Below, in pieces: positions 33,322 to 44,237 of a stretch of DNA of 64,000 nucleotides (position 1 is the stretch's first letter; every line of letters starts with the position of its first letter). The notes under the pieces are model-generated. The model made no database searches, had not been told where the DNA came from, and saw only the letters and a program-made list of their open reading frames with translations. The position numbers were made by a program, and so were the translations under genes. This DNA is from Clostridium algoriphilum (lineage in GTDB: Bacteria; Bacillota; Clostridia; Clostridiales; Clostridiaceae): assembly GCF_020443705.1 (NCBI RefSeq), contig NZ_JAIZZK010000013.1, forward strand, positions 1 to 64,000, read 5' to 3'.

Positions 33322-34584
33322 TTATTGGATTTCCCAATTTTCTAATAAGTATTTTTCAGCTTCCTCACACCAAAGACCCTTATTGTTGTTTGTAATTTCT
33401 GCGAGTTTTTTAAAGCGAGGGTCTATTTTACCTTTTTCTTCAAATTCATCAATTGCGGTAATATCCATAAATATATTTGTATATATTAGTTTTTTACCTG
33501 CTGGCACCTCTGTTAGTTTGAGTGTTGCATCTGCTGCACTATCTAATCCTCCTATATGAGTAACCATAACTGCTGGATTTATAATATTCTTTTCTGTCAT
33601 TCTTAATGACTCAATCATATCATTTGTATTTCCGCCAGTGGTTCCAATAGTATGGGTTGACTGATAATGAACATTATAGAAATTAAATGTAGCTGAGAAT
33701 TGTTTATCTGTAGGGCCTGCAAAGAAGTTTAAGCAACCATCTCTACCTAATATTTTGTCTCCTTGCTCAACTACAGGTTTAACTGGAGAATATACAAATA
33801 CATCATCAAAGCCTGTTCCACCTGTTAAATCTCTTAAATAAGCAGGAACATCTTCTAGTTCTTTTGTATTTACAAATATTAGTTCTATTCCGGCTTTCTT
33901 AGCATCCTCTTTTGTAAATATCATTCTTGCTCTATCTATTCTATTTTGATCTATGTCCGTCACCACAATTAACCCTGGTTTTCTATCACAGTGCATTGCA
34001 TAATCAATTGCGCCTAGTCCCATAGGACCAGCAGCTGCGAGCATTGCAAGTTTTCCACCTTCAACAATTCCCATCTTATGTTCATAACTACCCATTACAG
34101 TGTGGAAACTTGCATGAAAACCTCCAATATTACATGACATTGGTTCAGCTAGTGATGCCTCATAATATGCTTTGCCGTCATATTTAAGTAAACAGCCAAG
34201 TTCCATTACCTCGTGTGGCACAATCACGTAAGTTGCGGCTCCACCACAATACCTATAAGAATATCCTGGAGAATCCATACTTCCTTTGTAGTTTAAAGCT
34301 GGTTGTAAAGAAAATTTATCTCCTACCGTGAAATCATTTTTCCATTTAGAGCCTACCTGAACTATATCTCCTGCCATTTCGTGTCCTATTATTACGGGAT
34401 TAACCTCTATATCGCTAGGTACTCTTTTATGGTCACTACCTAATATAGCTGCTTTATAAGTAGACATACATATACTGTCTGAAACTACTTTAACTAATAT
34501 TTCATCATCTTTTATTTCAGGAAGTTCAAATTCTTCCATCCTTAAATCTTTTTTACCATATAATCTTACTGCTCTTGTTTTCAT
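33322..34584 (-). CDS. Zinc-type dehydrogenase resembling L-sorbose-1-phosphate reductase (SorE-like)
   Basis: The 420-residue medium-chain dehydrogenase has zinc-site features (SICMSTYKAA, VIIGHEMAGDIVQVG) and a nucleotide loop LAMLAAAGPMGLGAIDYAM. The large inserts and the C-terminal GTTGGNTNDMIESLRMTEKN pattern are those of SorE-like enzymes. In enteric bacteria SorE reduces L-sorbose-1-phosphate to glucitol-6-phosphate with NAD(P)H. Here it is last in an operon with a mantitol-type EIICBA and a 1-phosphofructokinase, 22 bases after the latter. This suggests interconversion of a ketose-1-phosphate and a hexitol phosphate. The true substrate is not provable from sequence. Confidence 0.85.
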   Translation of the reverse strand: MKTRAVRLYGKKDLRMEEFELPEIKDDEILVKVVSDSICMSTYKAAILGSDHKRVPSDIEVNPVIIGHEMAGDIVQVGSKWKNDFTVGDKFSLQPALNYKGSMDSPGYSYRYCGGAATYVIVPHEVMELGCLLKYDGKAYYEASLAEPMSCNIGGFHASFHTVMGSYEHKMGIVEGGKLAMLAAAGPMGLGAIDYAMHCDRKPGLIVVTDIDQNRIDRARMIFTKEDAKKAGIELIFVNTKELEDVPAYLRDLTGGTGFDDVFVYSPVKPVVEQGDKILGRDGCLNFFAGPTDKQFSATFNFYNVHYQSTHTIGTTGGNTNDMIESLRMTEKNIINPAVMVTHIGGLDSAADATLKLTEVPAGKKLIYTNIFMDITAIDEFEEKGKIDPRFKKLAEITNNNKGLWCEEAEKYLLENWEIQ

Positions 34585-34606
34585 ATAATTACCACCTTTG
34601 TTGTTT

Positions 34607-35536
34607 TTATAGATATTCGTATTCTACTTGTTTTTCTAATTCGATAATTGTACTAATTTCACTTGCTTTTGTACCAGAAGTCATTACATTAGCTGCACCT
34701 GTAGCTACAGCTAATTTCACTGTTGCTTCAAAGCTAAGTCCCTTTGTTATAGCATATGCAAGGGCTGCAACCATTGAATCACCAGCTCCCACTGTACTTT
34801 TAACATCTACCTTAAGGCCATGAGCATATATTGAACTATCTTTATTTACAAAAAGTGCTCCCTCACTACCAAGAGATACTGCTACTATACTGATACCATA
34901 ATCTAACAAACCTTTTGCTACTTGAGCTGTTTCAGCTATTCCATTTATTTTTTTATTAAACATACCTTCAAGTTCATCTATATTGGGTTTTATAAGATAA
35001 GGCCCAGATAAAATACCATATTTAAGTAGTTCACCATCTGCATCTAATATAGTCTTTACACCTTTTTCTTTAGCCTTAGCAATCCAATTGCCATAAATTT
35101 TCTTATCTACGTTACTAGGGACGCTTCCTGATAAGATAATAATATCTTCACTCTTTATATTGTTAAAAATATTATTACTTAATTCATCTAAGGTTTTTGA
35201 ACTTACCTCTGGACCTGCTTCATTTATATCTGTATTAGTATGGTTAATTGGGTCTACAACCTTTATATTGGTTCTTGTTTCACCTTCTGTAAATATAAAA
35301 TTATTTATAATTTTTATATCATCTAAATATTCTTTTATGAACAACCCCGATTTACCAGAAAGTATTCCAGTTGCGCGACTTTCACCGCCTAAATTTTTTA
35401 TTACTTTTGAAACATTAATTCCTTTTCCACCAGCATCTAGCATTACCGATGTAACTCTATTAACACTCCCTACATTAAAATCATTTATTTCAATAGTTTT
35501 ATCAACTGCCGGGTTTAAAGTTATAGTTGTAATCAT
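34607..35536 (-). CDS. fruK: 1-Phosphofructokinase (PfkB family)
   Basis: The 309-residue PfkB-family kinase has the N-terminal TLNPAVDKTIEINDF typical of FruK/LacC, DAGGKGINVSKVIKNLGG, and the C-terminal anion-hole motif VGAGDSMVAALAYA with catalytic Asp. It phosphorylates fructose-1-phosphate to fructose-1,6-bisphosphate using ATP. Tagatose-6-phosphate kinase (LacC) is the main alternative. The adjoining PTS and SorE-like genes favour a ketose-1-phosphate substrate. It lies 24 bases after the EII gene and 22 before the dehydrogenase gene, so it is part of the four-gene operon. Confidence 0.9.
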   Translation of the reverse strand: MITTITLNPAVDKTIEINDFNVGSVNRVTSVMLDAGGKGINVSKVIKNLGGESRATGILSGKSGLFIKEYLDDIKIINNFIFTEGETRTNIKVVDPINHTNTDINEAGPEVSSKTLDELSNNIFNNIKSEDIIILSGSVPSNVDKKIYGNWIAKAKEKGVKTILDADGELLKYGILSGPYLIKPNIDELEGMFNKKINGIAETAQVAKGLLDYGISIVAVSLGSEGALFVNKDSSIYAHGLKVDVKSTVGAGDSMVAALAYAITKGLSFEATVKLAVATGAANVMTSGTKASEISTIIELEKQVEYEYL

Positions 35537-35560
35537 ATTTTCACCTCTTATAATTAAGAT

Positions 35561-37480
35561 TTAATCTTCAGATCTTATTGTAAATAAATCGTAAATATAT
35601 TCAAGATCTTGTGTGCTTTTAAGCTTATTTGTTATACTATCATCTTCACCCTCAATAGCAATGGCAATATTTGAAAGTATCTGTAAATGTTCATCGCCAA
35701 CTCCAGCAATACCAATTACTAGATAAGCAAGTTCTTCCTCAAACATAATACCTTTTGGAAATTGAAGTACTACCATTCCAGTCTTTTTAATGTTTTTCTT
35801 AGCTTCTCCAACTCCATGAGGAATTGCTATCCCTTTGCCAATATAAGTTGAAAGATCATCTTCTCTTTGAATCATGGCATCCATGTATTCTTCTTCTACA
35901 TAGCCACTTTCAAACAAGAGTCTACCTGCCATCTTAATTGCAGTATATTTATCTGTACTTTCGAGTCCTAATTTTATATTTTTCTTTTCAAGAATTTTGC
36001 TATCATTTTTAACTCCATTTTTTGTAACACTTTTATCTTTAGTATTAACTTCAGTATTAGTAACACCAACTGGTTTTAATCTTGCTGAAAGAATTTCAAA
36101 AGCGGGGTTGTTAAGAAAGTCTTTAACTGATATATGTTCAGCATTAGGTGCTACATTTTTCGCTCTTGCTGTTAACGTTTCATGAGTAATAACAATTTGA
36201 GCATCTGCTGGGATATCTTCTATAGCACAATTTACTACATTAATTTTATAACCAGCTTTTTTAAACTTAGTTTTTAAAGTTGTTGCTCCCATTGCACTTG
36301 ATCCCATACCTGCATCACAAGCAAATATTACTTTATCAAAAGTTTCAACTTTTTTATCAGTTGTTTCTTTAATTTCTTTTTTTCCTTTTAATCCACTAGA
36401 TTTTAATTTTGCTTCTTCTAGTTCATTACCATCTGTTTTACTATTAGTACTCTTTATTATTACAGATGCAACTAAGAATGATACCACAGTAGCTACGAAC
36501 ACACCAGCGAGTACTGCAAAATATCCACCTTTAGGAGTCATTGCTAGTATCGCAAGTATACTTCCTGGAGATGCTGCTGCAATTAATCCTGCCCCAAAAA
36601 TCTGGAATGTAAATACTCCACTGGCTCCGCCACAAATTACTGCTAATATAAGCAAGGGATTCATCAAAACATATGGGAAATAGATTTCATGTATACCTCC
36701 AATGAAATGGATTAATATTGCTCCAGGAGCTGATTCTTTAATTGCACCTTTTGCGAACACCCAATATGCTAATAATATTCCAAGCCCTGGGCCTGGATTT
36801 GATTCTAATAAGAAAAATATTGATTTTCCAGCTGCTTTAACTTCTTGTACACCTATTGGTACCAAAATTCCATTACCTATTGCGTTATTTAAAAATAATA
36901 TTTTTCCTGGTTCTATAAACACTGATACTAAAGGTAATAACCCTGCTTTTACTATGACTTCCACTCCGTCTTTTAGAAAACCATTTAACCCTAGTACTAC
37001 TGGACCAACTCCTGAGAATGCAATTAATGTTAGTATTGCTCCAAGTATACCTGCTGAAAAGTTATTAATTAACATTTCAAAACCAGCCGGTACTTTTCCT
37101 TCAATGGCTTTATCGAATTTCTTTATAACATAACCACCGAGTGGTCCCATTATCATCGCGCCCATGAACATTGGAATATCTGCGCCTACTATAACTCCCA
37201 TAGTTGCAATCGCACCAACTACTCCACCTCTTACTCCACCTACCATTTTACCACCAGTGTAACCTATTAGTAATGGTAAAAGATACGTTATAATTGGTGT
37301 TACTAATTTAGCAAAATTAGAATTAGGAAGCCAGCCAGCTGGTATAAATAATGCTGTAATTAGCCCCCATGCTATAAATGCGCTAATATTAGGAAGTATC
37401 ATTCCGCTTAAAAATCTACCAAAGCTCTGTACTCTTTCTTTAGTTTTTCCTTTCTTTTTTTTGTGTGATGTATTATCCAT
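35561..37480 (-). CDS. Mannitol-type PTS transporter, EIICBA fusion
   Basis: The 639-residue protein matches the length and order of Escherichia coli MtlA. The EIIC membrane domain (about residues 15-345) has SFGRFLSGMILPNISAFIAW and the substrate motif GGIHE at 261-265. EIIB (about 380-470) has phospho-Cys388 in FACDAGMGSSAMG, and EIIA (about 498-639) has phospho-His555 in IAIPHGVGEA. It imports and phosphorylates a hexitol or hexose. In MtlA the product is mannitol-1-phosphate, but no mtlD dehydrogenase is present; instead fruK and a SorE-like gene follow. The substrate may therefore differ from mannitol (fructose, sorbose or another C1-phosphorylated sugar). Confidence 0.9.
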   Translation of the reverse strand: MDNTSHKKKKGKTKERVQSFGRFLSGMILPNISAFIAWGLITALFIPAGWLPNSNFAKLVTPIITYLLPLLIGYTGGKMVGGVRGGVVGAIATMGVIVGADIPMFMGAMIMGPLGGYVIKKFDKAIEGKVPAGFEMLINNFSAGILGAILTLIAFSGVGPVVLGLNGFLKDGVEVIVKAGLLPLVSVFIEPGKILFLNNAIGNGILVPIGVQEVKAAGKSIFFLLESNPGPGLGILLAYWVFAKGAIKESAPGAILIHFIGGIHEIYFPYVLMNPLLILAVICGGASGVFTFQIFGAGLIAAASPGSILAILAMTPKGGYFAVLAGVFVATVVSFLVASVIIKSTNSKTDGNELEEAKLKSSGLKGKKEIKETTDKKVETFDKVIFACDAGMGSSAMGATTLKTKFKKAGYKINVVNCAIEDIPADAQIVITHETLTARAKNVAPNAEHISVKDFLNNPAFEILSARLKPVGVTNTEVNTKDKSVTKNGVKNDSKILEKKNIKLGLESTDKYTAIKMAGRLLFESGYVEEEYMDAMIQREDDLSTYIGKGIAIPHGVGEAKKNIKKTGMVVLQFPKGIMFEEELAYLVIGIAGVGDEHLQILSNIAIAIEGEDDSITNKLKSTQDLEYIYDLFTIRSED

Positions 37481-37494
37481 AACTTATACCTCCA

Positions 37495-39618
37495 TTAATT
37501 ATTTACTTTTTGCTTATAAAATTCTTTTAATATATCATTTAATTCATTAAATGCGTATCCACTTTCCCCAGCTTTTAAATATTTGACAAAGTCAATTCTT
37601 TCAATAAGCATCTTGCTTACATAACCAATAACCTCTATTTGTAATGAACTACAATCTTCCGGTGCAAGCATTATTATTCCTAGCTTGATAATTTCTATTT
37701 CATTTTCACCATTTAAACATTCTAATTCCTTAGATAACTTTATTGCACCAAAGTATAATTTCTGTACTGCATCTGTCCTACAATGAAGTAATATCATTTC
37801 ATGTCCTGTTACAACTATATTACCTTTTTCTTCTCTACTCTTTAGTGCTATTCTTAATTGTTCCTCAATCTCTATCTCTTGCTTTATCGCCCTACTAGCT
37901 TCAATTATTAATTCGTCAATGGTACTTATCTCAGGAATTTCTATTAAGAAAAAATTATCTAAAATCTGTATTATTGCTTCACTATATATATTTAATGTAA
38001 TCAGTTTATCCTTAAATTTAATGTTCATAATTTTCTTATTTGAGTGAATAATGTTTGTGTTTTTAATATCTTTTATTTGTTTTGCTATCTTATCTTTATC
38101 TTCTTGAAAAAGCAGTGGATTAACTCTTACTACTGGTTTAAAGCATTTATCAATATTAACAGTAGATATTATGAAATCTATTTCTTTCTCTCTTAGAAAA
38201 CTTTCTTCAATGTGAATTGTAGATATTATATCTACAATTTGTATATTGTCATACTCGCTTTCTATTCTGGTTGCTAGGAGCCTTGAGGTTCCCATCCCCG
38301 TAGCACAAGCAATGGCAACTTTATAAATATTTTTAATAAGAGTTTGACTATTTTCAATTGCAGCCCCCAGATGCATAGCAATAAATGCTATTTCAGCTTC
38401 AGGCATTTTTATACCTATATGGTTTTCCACAACCTCTGCACATTTAGTACTAATCCTCATTAAATCAGTATAATTAGCTTTAATTTCTTCTAAGAGTGGA
38501 TTTCTAATATCAAGGTTCATTTTCAACCTTGTAATTGCCGTTCCAAGATGATTCACTAAACCATTCACTAAATTTCCATTGTTACCAAGGAACCTGCCTG
38601 TTTCAATTTCAGCTATTTTAATTACTTCCTTTGATAACTTTATAAGTTCAAAACTTCCTATTATCTTATTCCCAGCTTTATACTTATCCTTATAGTTTTT
38701 AGAACCTTTGATATGCATAGTTATATATCCAATTTCATCTTCTGGTATTTCAACCCCAAAGCATTTTGATATATTTACAGACAAATTAGATGCAATTAAA
38801 TATTCCGAGCTTGTCTTAAGCTCTTCTAAAAACTCATGATTTATAGTTATTTTGTCTCCCTTCTTTACCCGCTCAATAGCAAGAGCAATATGAACAATTA
38901 ATCCAACAAAAGCACTATCTACTAGTTTATAGTTTCGCTCTCTCTCCATAGTTTCAACTAAAACTTCTATCTTTTTTATTGTTTCATTATCTATCAAATT
39001 GAGTAGCCTATTACGAGAAGAGACTTCAATATCTTGATCTGCAACTACTGAATTTTCTAAATTTTGTCTTATCAACCCTAGTAGCTGACTCTCATTTGTA
39101 TTTTCATAAATTAAACTAACCATAGCTTTTCTTATATGGTCCTCTCTTCCTTCTAAATATACCCCGAGTCCTTGTTTTCTAATTAACTTTAAATTGTGCT
39201 TTTTAAACCACCAATCTGTTTTCTCTAAATCATTACTTATTGTTGCCTCTGTAACTTTTAAAGTTCTAGTAAAATTGTATAACTTAACTGGCTCTTGATT
39301 TTGAAGTAATTCACTAATAATTATATTTCTTCTTTCTTGAGGCGAATAGAATGTTTCACCTTTTTCACCATTTAGCAAATTAATAATAGATTGCTTCTCT
39401 TTTAGAGTGCCTATTACTTTAATGCCAACTCCAGTTTTTCTATCTAAGCCTGCTCCATTTAGTTCAAGAAATTTTTCCACCTCTGTAATTTCTCTGAGTA
39501 CTGTCCTGCCACTAACATCTAATTCTTTTGCAATACTGGAAATAGTAACATACTCGCTTTCATTACAAATAATTTGCAAAATATTTTTTATGCGTAGATT
39601 AATCTTGTAACCCTTCAT
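37495..39618 (-). CDS. PRD-containing PTS transcriptional activator, MtlR/BglG-type
   Basis: The 707-residue regulator has two N-terminal helix-turn-helix segments (about residues 5-60 and 90-150). Two PTS regulation domains follow (about 190-300 and 305-415), with conserved His in YITMHIKGSK and FIAMHLGAAI. Next are an EIIB-like domain with Cys in VAIACATGMGTSRLLATRIE (about 425-510) and an EIIA-like domain (about 555-700) with His in MILLHCRTDA. This is the MtlR/LicR layout: phosphorylation by HPr and EII controls activity. It is first in the operon, 14 bases before the EIICBA gene, and should activate the operon in response to its sugar. Confidence 0.92.
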   Translation of the reverse strand: MKGYKINLRIKNILQIICNESEYVTISSIAKELDVSGRTVLREITEVEKFLELNGAGLDRKTGVGIKVIGTLKEKQSIINLLNGEKGETFYSPQERRNIIISELLQNQEPVKLYNFTRTLKVTEATISNDLEKTDWWFKKHNLKLIRKQGLGVYLEGREDHIRKAMVSLIYENTNESQLLGLIRQNLENSVVADQDIEVSSRNRLLNLIDNETIKKIEVLVETMERERNYKLVDSAFVGLIVHIALAIERVKKGDKITINHEFLEELKTSSEYLIASNLSVNISKCFGVEIPEDEIGYITMHIKGSKNYKDKYKAGNKIIGSFELIKLSKEVIKIAEIETGRFLGNNGNLVNGLVNHLGTAITRLKMNLDIRNPLLEEIKANYTDLMRISTKCAEVVENHIGIKMPEAEIAFIAMHLGAAIENSQTLIKNIYKVAIACATGMGTSRLLATRIESEYDNIQIVDIISTIHIEESFLREKEIDFIISTVNIDKCFKPVVRVNPLLFQEDKDKIAKQIKDIKNTNIIHSNKKIMNIKFKDKLITLNIYSEAIIQILDNFFLIEIPEISTIDELIIEASRAIKQEIEIEEQLRIALKSREEKGNIVVTGHEMILLHCRTDAVQKLYFGAIKLSKELECLNGENEIEIIKLGIIMLAPEDCSSLQIEVIGYVSKMLIERIDFVKYLKAGESGYAFNELNDILKEFYKQKVNN

Positions 39619-40564
<946 letters not shown>

Positions 40565-40589
40565 TTAGAACATAATATTTATAATTATT

Positions 40590-40634
40590 ATACAAGCTAC
40601 TGACATATATGCCAGTAGCTTGTATCTTTTTTAT
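40590..40634 (+). terminator. Terminator after the ferredoxin gene
   Basis: ACAAGCTACTG and CAGTAGCTTGT pair around an ATATG-type loop and are followed by ATCTTTTTT. Confidence 0.9.
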
Positions 40635-40662
40635 CCATTTATATATTTCATTATTTAATTTA

Positions 40663-40708
40663 ACAAAAAAAAGAAAATCCCTCAGCCTATAGCTAAGAGA
40701 CTTCCACC
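40663..40708 (-). terminator. Terminator after asnS
   Basis: On the minus strand CTCTTAGC pairs with GCTGAGGG (with G-U pairs) around TATAG, followed by ATTTTCTTTTTTTT. Confidence 0.75.
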
Positions 40709-40747
40709 CTATTTAACTGTCTTTTTGATAATTATTAATAAGTCTTA

Positions 40748-42139
40748 TTAAAATTCTGCAGACCCAGTTGTTCTTGGGAATGGGATAACATCTCTAATGT
40801 TGCTCATACCTGTAATATACATAATAGCTCTTTCAAATCCTAATCCAAAACCAGCATGTTTAGTACCACCATATTTCCTTAGTTCTAAATACCACCAGTA
40901 ATCTTCTTTATTAAGACCACACTCTTCCATTCTAGCTTCTAGAATATCTTGTCTTTCTTCTCTTTGGCTTCCACCTATAATTTCCCCTATACCTGGAACA
41001 AGTAAGTCTGCTGCTGCAACTGTCTTATTATCATCGTTCATTCTCATATAAAAAGATTTTATCTCTTTTGGATAATCAGTTACAAATAGTGGTTTTTTGT
41101 ATACCTCTTCTGTTAAATATCTTTCATGCTCAGTTTGAAGATCACAACCCCAAGTTACTGGGTACTGAAATTCTTTCCCTGATTTTTGTAGAATATCTAC
41201 GGCTTTCGTATATGTCACCTGCCCAAATTCTGCGTTTACAACACTATTTAATCTTTCAATTAAATTTTTGTCTACAAAACTATTGAAAAATTCCATTTCC
41301 TCTGGAGCATTTTCCATAACATACTTAATTATGTATTTCATCATATCTTCTGCAAGTTTCATATCATCTTTTAAATCAGCAAATGCTATTTCAGGTTCTA
41401 TCATCCAAAACTCTGCTGCATGTCTTCCTGTGTTAGAATTTTCCGCTCTAAATGTTGGTCCAAATGTATAAACATTTCTAAAAGCTAAAGCAAATGCTTC
41501 TGCTGCTAATTGTCCACTTACTGTCAAACTAGTTTCTTTACCAAAAAAGTCTTGTGCGTAATCTACTTTTTTATTTTTATCCAATGGAACATTGGCTAAA
41601 TCAAGAGTAGATATTCTAAACATTTCTCCTGCGCCTTCACAATCACTACCTGTAATTATTGGTGTATGTGTGTATACAAAACCTCTCTTTTGAAAAAACT
41701 CATGAATAGCAAAAGCAGTAAGTGAACGTACTCTAAATACTGCAGAGAATGCATTACTTCTTGGTCTCAAATGTGCAATAGTTCTTAAATATTCAAAAGA
41801 GTGCCTCTTCTTTTGCAAAGGATAATCAGTACTTGACATTCCCACGATTACTATTTTAGTAGCTTTTATCTCAAAAGGTTGCTTTGCCTGTGGAGTTACA
41901 ACTAATTTTCCTTCTATAGTCAAAGACGAACTTATAGGTAATTTAGCTATTTCTGCAAAATTCTCTAACTCTTCCTCAAAAACTACTTGGATGTTTTTAA
42001 AGAAACTTCCATCATTAACTTCAATAAAACCAAATGCTTTAGAAGATCTTAACGTTCTTATCCATCCAGAAATTGACACTACTTCGTCTGCGTATTTTTC
42101 TTTTTCCCTATAAATCTGTTTTACCAATACTTTTTCCAT
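40748..42139 (-). CDS. asnS: Asparaginyl-tRNA synthetase
   Basis: The 463-residue class IIb synthetase has an N-terminal OB-fold anticodon-binding domain ([20 protein letters not shown]) and a catalytic domain. Motif 2 is near [20 protein letters not shown] and motif 3 is [20 protein letters not shown]. It ends [14 protein letters not shown] as in AsnRS. It attaches asparagine to tRNA-Asn. The leader carries a T-box whose specifier reads AAC (Asn), which independently supports the assignment over the aspartyl or lysyl enzymes. A terminator follows the gene. Confidence 0.97.
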   Translation of the reverse strand: MEKVLVKQIYREKEKYADEVVSISGWIRTLRSSKAFGFIEVNDGSFFKNIQVVFEEELENFAEIAKLPISSSLTIEGKLVVTPQAKQPFEIKATKIVIVGMSSTDYPLQKKRHSFEYLRTIAHLRPRSNAFSAVFRVRSLTAFAIHEFFQKRGFVYTHTPIITGSDCEGAGEMFRISTLDLANVPLDKNKKVDYAQDFFGKETSLTVSGQLAAEAFALAFRNVYTFGPTFRAENSNTGRHAAEFWMIEPEIAFADLKDDMKLAEDMMKYIIKYVMENAPEEMEFFNSFVDKNLIERLNSVVNAEFGQVTYTKAVDILQKSGKEFQYPVTWGCDLQTEHERYLTEEVYKKPLFVTDYPKEIKSFYMRMNDDNKTVAAADLLVPGIGEIIGGSQREERQDILEARMEECGLNKEDYWWYLELRKYGGTKHAGFGLGFERAIMYITGMSNIRDVIPFPRTTGSAEF

Positions 42140-42159
42140 ATATTTACTCTCCTTGTAAT

Positions 42160-42490
42160 ATTATATTTTTAAATAATAAAAAAGCCATCCATCCCCTAAT
42201 AATAAAGGGACGAAAGGCTATAATTTCGCGTTGCCACCCATTTTGTCATAAAATATGACCATTCTAATTAGTACAGAAATTAATATTCAATAATATGAAT
42301 TATAATTCGATACATCCAATGATTAACGGATTGGACCCGTCTAAGCCTACTCTCCTTATGATTTCGGTTAGAAACTCTGAGATGTTCTTTAATATAATCT
42401 TCGTATTGGTCTTTCACCATCACCAACTCGCTTTGACTACCTATTATATCTACTCTTCTCATCATAGTCTTTATATCTAAATGCTATGAT
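42160..42490 (-). promoter_or_regulatory. T-box leader of asnS (Asn specifier)
   Basis: The antiterminator T-box core TGGGTGGCAACGCG is at 42227-42240 (minus strand), followed by a terminator (AGCC...GGGGATGGATGGCTTTTTT, about 42178-42222) just before asnS. Stem I elements are visible upstream: AGTAGA near the 5' end, GCGAGTTGGTGATGGTGAAAG of the apical part, and CTAACCGAA containing the AAC specifier at 42367-42369. Uncharged tRNA-Asn should stabilise the antiterminator and switch on asnS. Confidence 0.93.
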
Positions 42491-42643
42491 AATTAGTATA
42501 AACACTAATTAATTTTTATATTCATTTAAATTATAATATTTTTAATATTAATTGTCAAATATCCGTTACAATCTATTATTATAAATGAATTATATATGGT
42601 ATTTTGATAACTTAGATTTTAACACAACCTTAATAATTAAAAA

Positions 42644-42684
42644 CACCCTACAGAGTCGACAATTGCATCTGACTCTATAGGGCA
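42644..42684 (-). terminator. Terminator after the 42765 gene
   Basis: CCCTATAGAGTC and GACTCTGTAGGG (minus strand, one G-U pair) flank a 13-base loop and are followed by TGTTTTTAATT. Confidence 0.85.
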
Positions 42685-42764
42685 TAATATAGAAACTAAT
42701 AGCTGTTTTTAATATTTTTGCTTGAAGCAACATTATAATACAATACTATTAAATAAAAAATTAA

Positions 42765-43013
42765 CTATTCTTCGTCGTCAATTTCACCTGCATCAACGTC
42801 AACATCATCTTCAACTATTTCACCAATAACTGCATCTCTTTTAGTTATTTCTCCAGTAACCTTATTTTCAATAACAATGTTAGATTTTACTTTCCCATCA
42901 ACTTCGTTAATAAATGTTTTTGCTGTAACATCACCTTCTACTAAAGATACTCCCTCAGTAAGTTTTTCTGGATGGTCAAATGTAATTGGTTTGCTATTCA
43001 ATCTTTCATTCAT
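42765..43013 (-). CDS. Small acidic protein of unknown function
   Basis: The 82-residue protein starts MNERLNSKPITFDHPEKLTE. It alternates short beta-prone segments (SLVEGDVTAKTFINEVDGKV, SNIVIENKVTGEITKRDAVI) and ends in an acidic tail EDDVDVDAGEIDDEE. It has no cysteine and no membrane segment. An AAGGAAG box precedes the ATG at suitable spacing and a terminator follows. I do not recognise the family; it may be a small structural or spore protein. The tail could bind cations. Confidence 0.75.
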   Translation of the reverse strand: MNERLNSKPITFDHPEKLTEGVSLVEGDVTAKTFINEVDGKVKSNIVIENKVTGEITKRDAVIGEIVEDDVDVDAGEIDDEE

Positions 43014-43138
43014 GTATAATCACTTCCTTTCTAAATCTAGTTTGTGCATGAAGACATCGAAATATACTTTGGAAATGTTACCTAATTTTTATATTGCATT
43101 AATATGTTTTATATATAATTAGTTTTTGTCATTTTATT

Positions 43139-44002
43139 TTATTCAGTAAAACCTTCTCCTAATACTTCTCTAACATCAGCAACAGTAATAAATGCTTTAG
43201 TGTCTATTTCTTTAACCATTTTTTGAAGAGGAACTAATTCATTTTTACCAACTACTACGAACAATACCTGTTTTTTTCCCTTTGTATACATTCCTGTAGC
43301 ATGAATTCCTGTAACACCTCTATTTAAATCCTTCATTAGTATTTCGGCTATATCGTTAGAATAATCTGATATAATAAACACCGCTTTGGAAAAGTTTATT
43401 CCCTCAAGTATACTATCTATAACTTTCGCAACTACAAATATTGATATAATTGCATACATAGCTTTTTGAGCACCAAATACAAAAGCACCTAATAATACAA
43501 TACTTGAATCAATTACTAATATTATTTTTGCTATTGGTACGCTTTGCAAATAAACCTTTATAATATTTGCCGCTAAATCAGTCCCACCAGTACTTGCAGA
43601 TGCTCTTAATACAAGACCTAAGCCTGTACCAACAAATACCCCACCAAATATACTAGCTAATAAAAGATCTACATTTGGAGCAGGTATGAATTGCGTATAA
43701 AATAATGCAAAAGATAAATATGCTGCTGCAAACAATGATTTACCTACAAATTTTCTCCCTTTAAGCTTTATAGCTATAGCAAGAAGCGGTATATTTACCG
43801 CAATATTTGTAAACCACAATGGTATTTCAATTTCGTAATGCTTTTTCATAATATATTGAATAACAATAGCAAGACCTGATAGTCCGCCTGTTACTAATTT
43901 TAACCTTGCAAAAAACAAATTAACACCAGCTGCGAGTATTGTAGTTCCAACAATAATATAAATATAATTAATAATATTTTCATTTTTAGTTTCTCGTCTC
44001 AT
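43139..44002 (-). CDS. YitT-family membrane protein (DUF161/DUF2179)
   Basis: The 287-residue protein has five to six membrane segments. The N-terminal helix is followed by FFARLKLVTGGLSGLAIVIQ, and later LVLRASASTGGTDLAANIIK, both typical of the YitT/YpjC family. The soluble DUF2179 domain follows at the C-terminus (about 215-287, RGVTGIHATGMYTKGKKQVL). Transport substrate and role are not established for the family. It starts with ATG at 44002. No terminator was identified before the next leftward gene, 125 bases away. Confidence 0.92.
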   Translation of the reverse strand: MRRETKNENIINYIYIIVGTTILAAGVNLFFARLKLVTGGLSGLAIVIQYIMKKHYEIEIPLWFTNIAVNIPLLAIAIKLKGRKFVGKSLFAAAYLSFALFYTQFIPAPNVDLLLASIFGGVFVGTGLGLVLRASASTGGTDLAANIIKVYLQSVPIAKIILVIDSSIVLLGAFVFGAQKAMYAIISIFVVAKVIDSILEGINFSKAVFIISDYSNDIAEILMKDLNRGVTGIHATGMYTKGKKQVLFVVVGKNELVPLQKMVKEIDTKAFITVADVREVLGEGFTE

Positions 44003-44110
44003 TTACTCTAGCCTACTTCCTTATTTCAACTTTCTTTAGTAAAGTTATCACAATTTTCAGGTTATGTAAATATAAATATCTTATACTATTTTCAAACAAT
44101 TAATTGCATA

Positions 44111-44176
44111 TAAAAAGCATCACATGCAATATTAGTTTAGGGGGACTAAAAAATACAGCATGTGATGCTTTTTTAT
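44111..44176 (-). terminator. Long hairpin between YitT and the MBL-fold gene
   Basis: AAAAAGCATCACATGC and GCATGTGATGCTTTTTT pair across a 29-base apical region that itself contains TTAGTTTAGGGGGACTAA. T-runs occur in both directions. It should terminate the MBL-fold gene. Confidence 0.85.
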
Positions 44177-44237
44177 TTGGTTATTTAAATTATAGACATA
44201 AATCACTATATTTATCCAAGTATATTAAAATGTTTTT

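Noticed and set aside
36702-37133. 143-codon open frame on the plus strand inside the PTS gene.
   Set aside because: It is antisense to a clear EIICBA frame with intact motifs and has no ribosome site.
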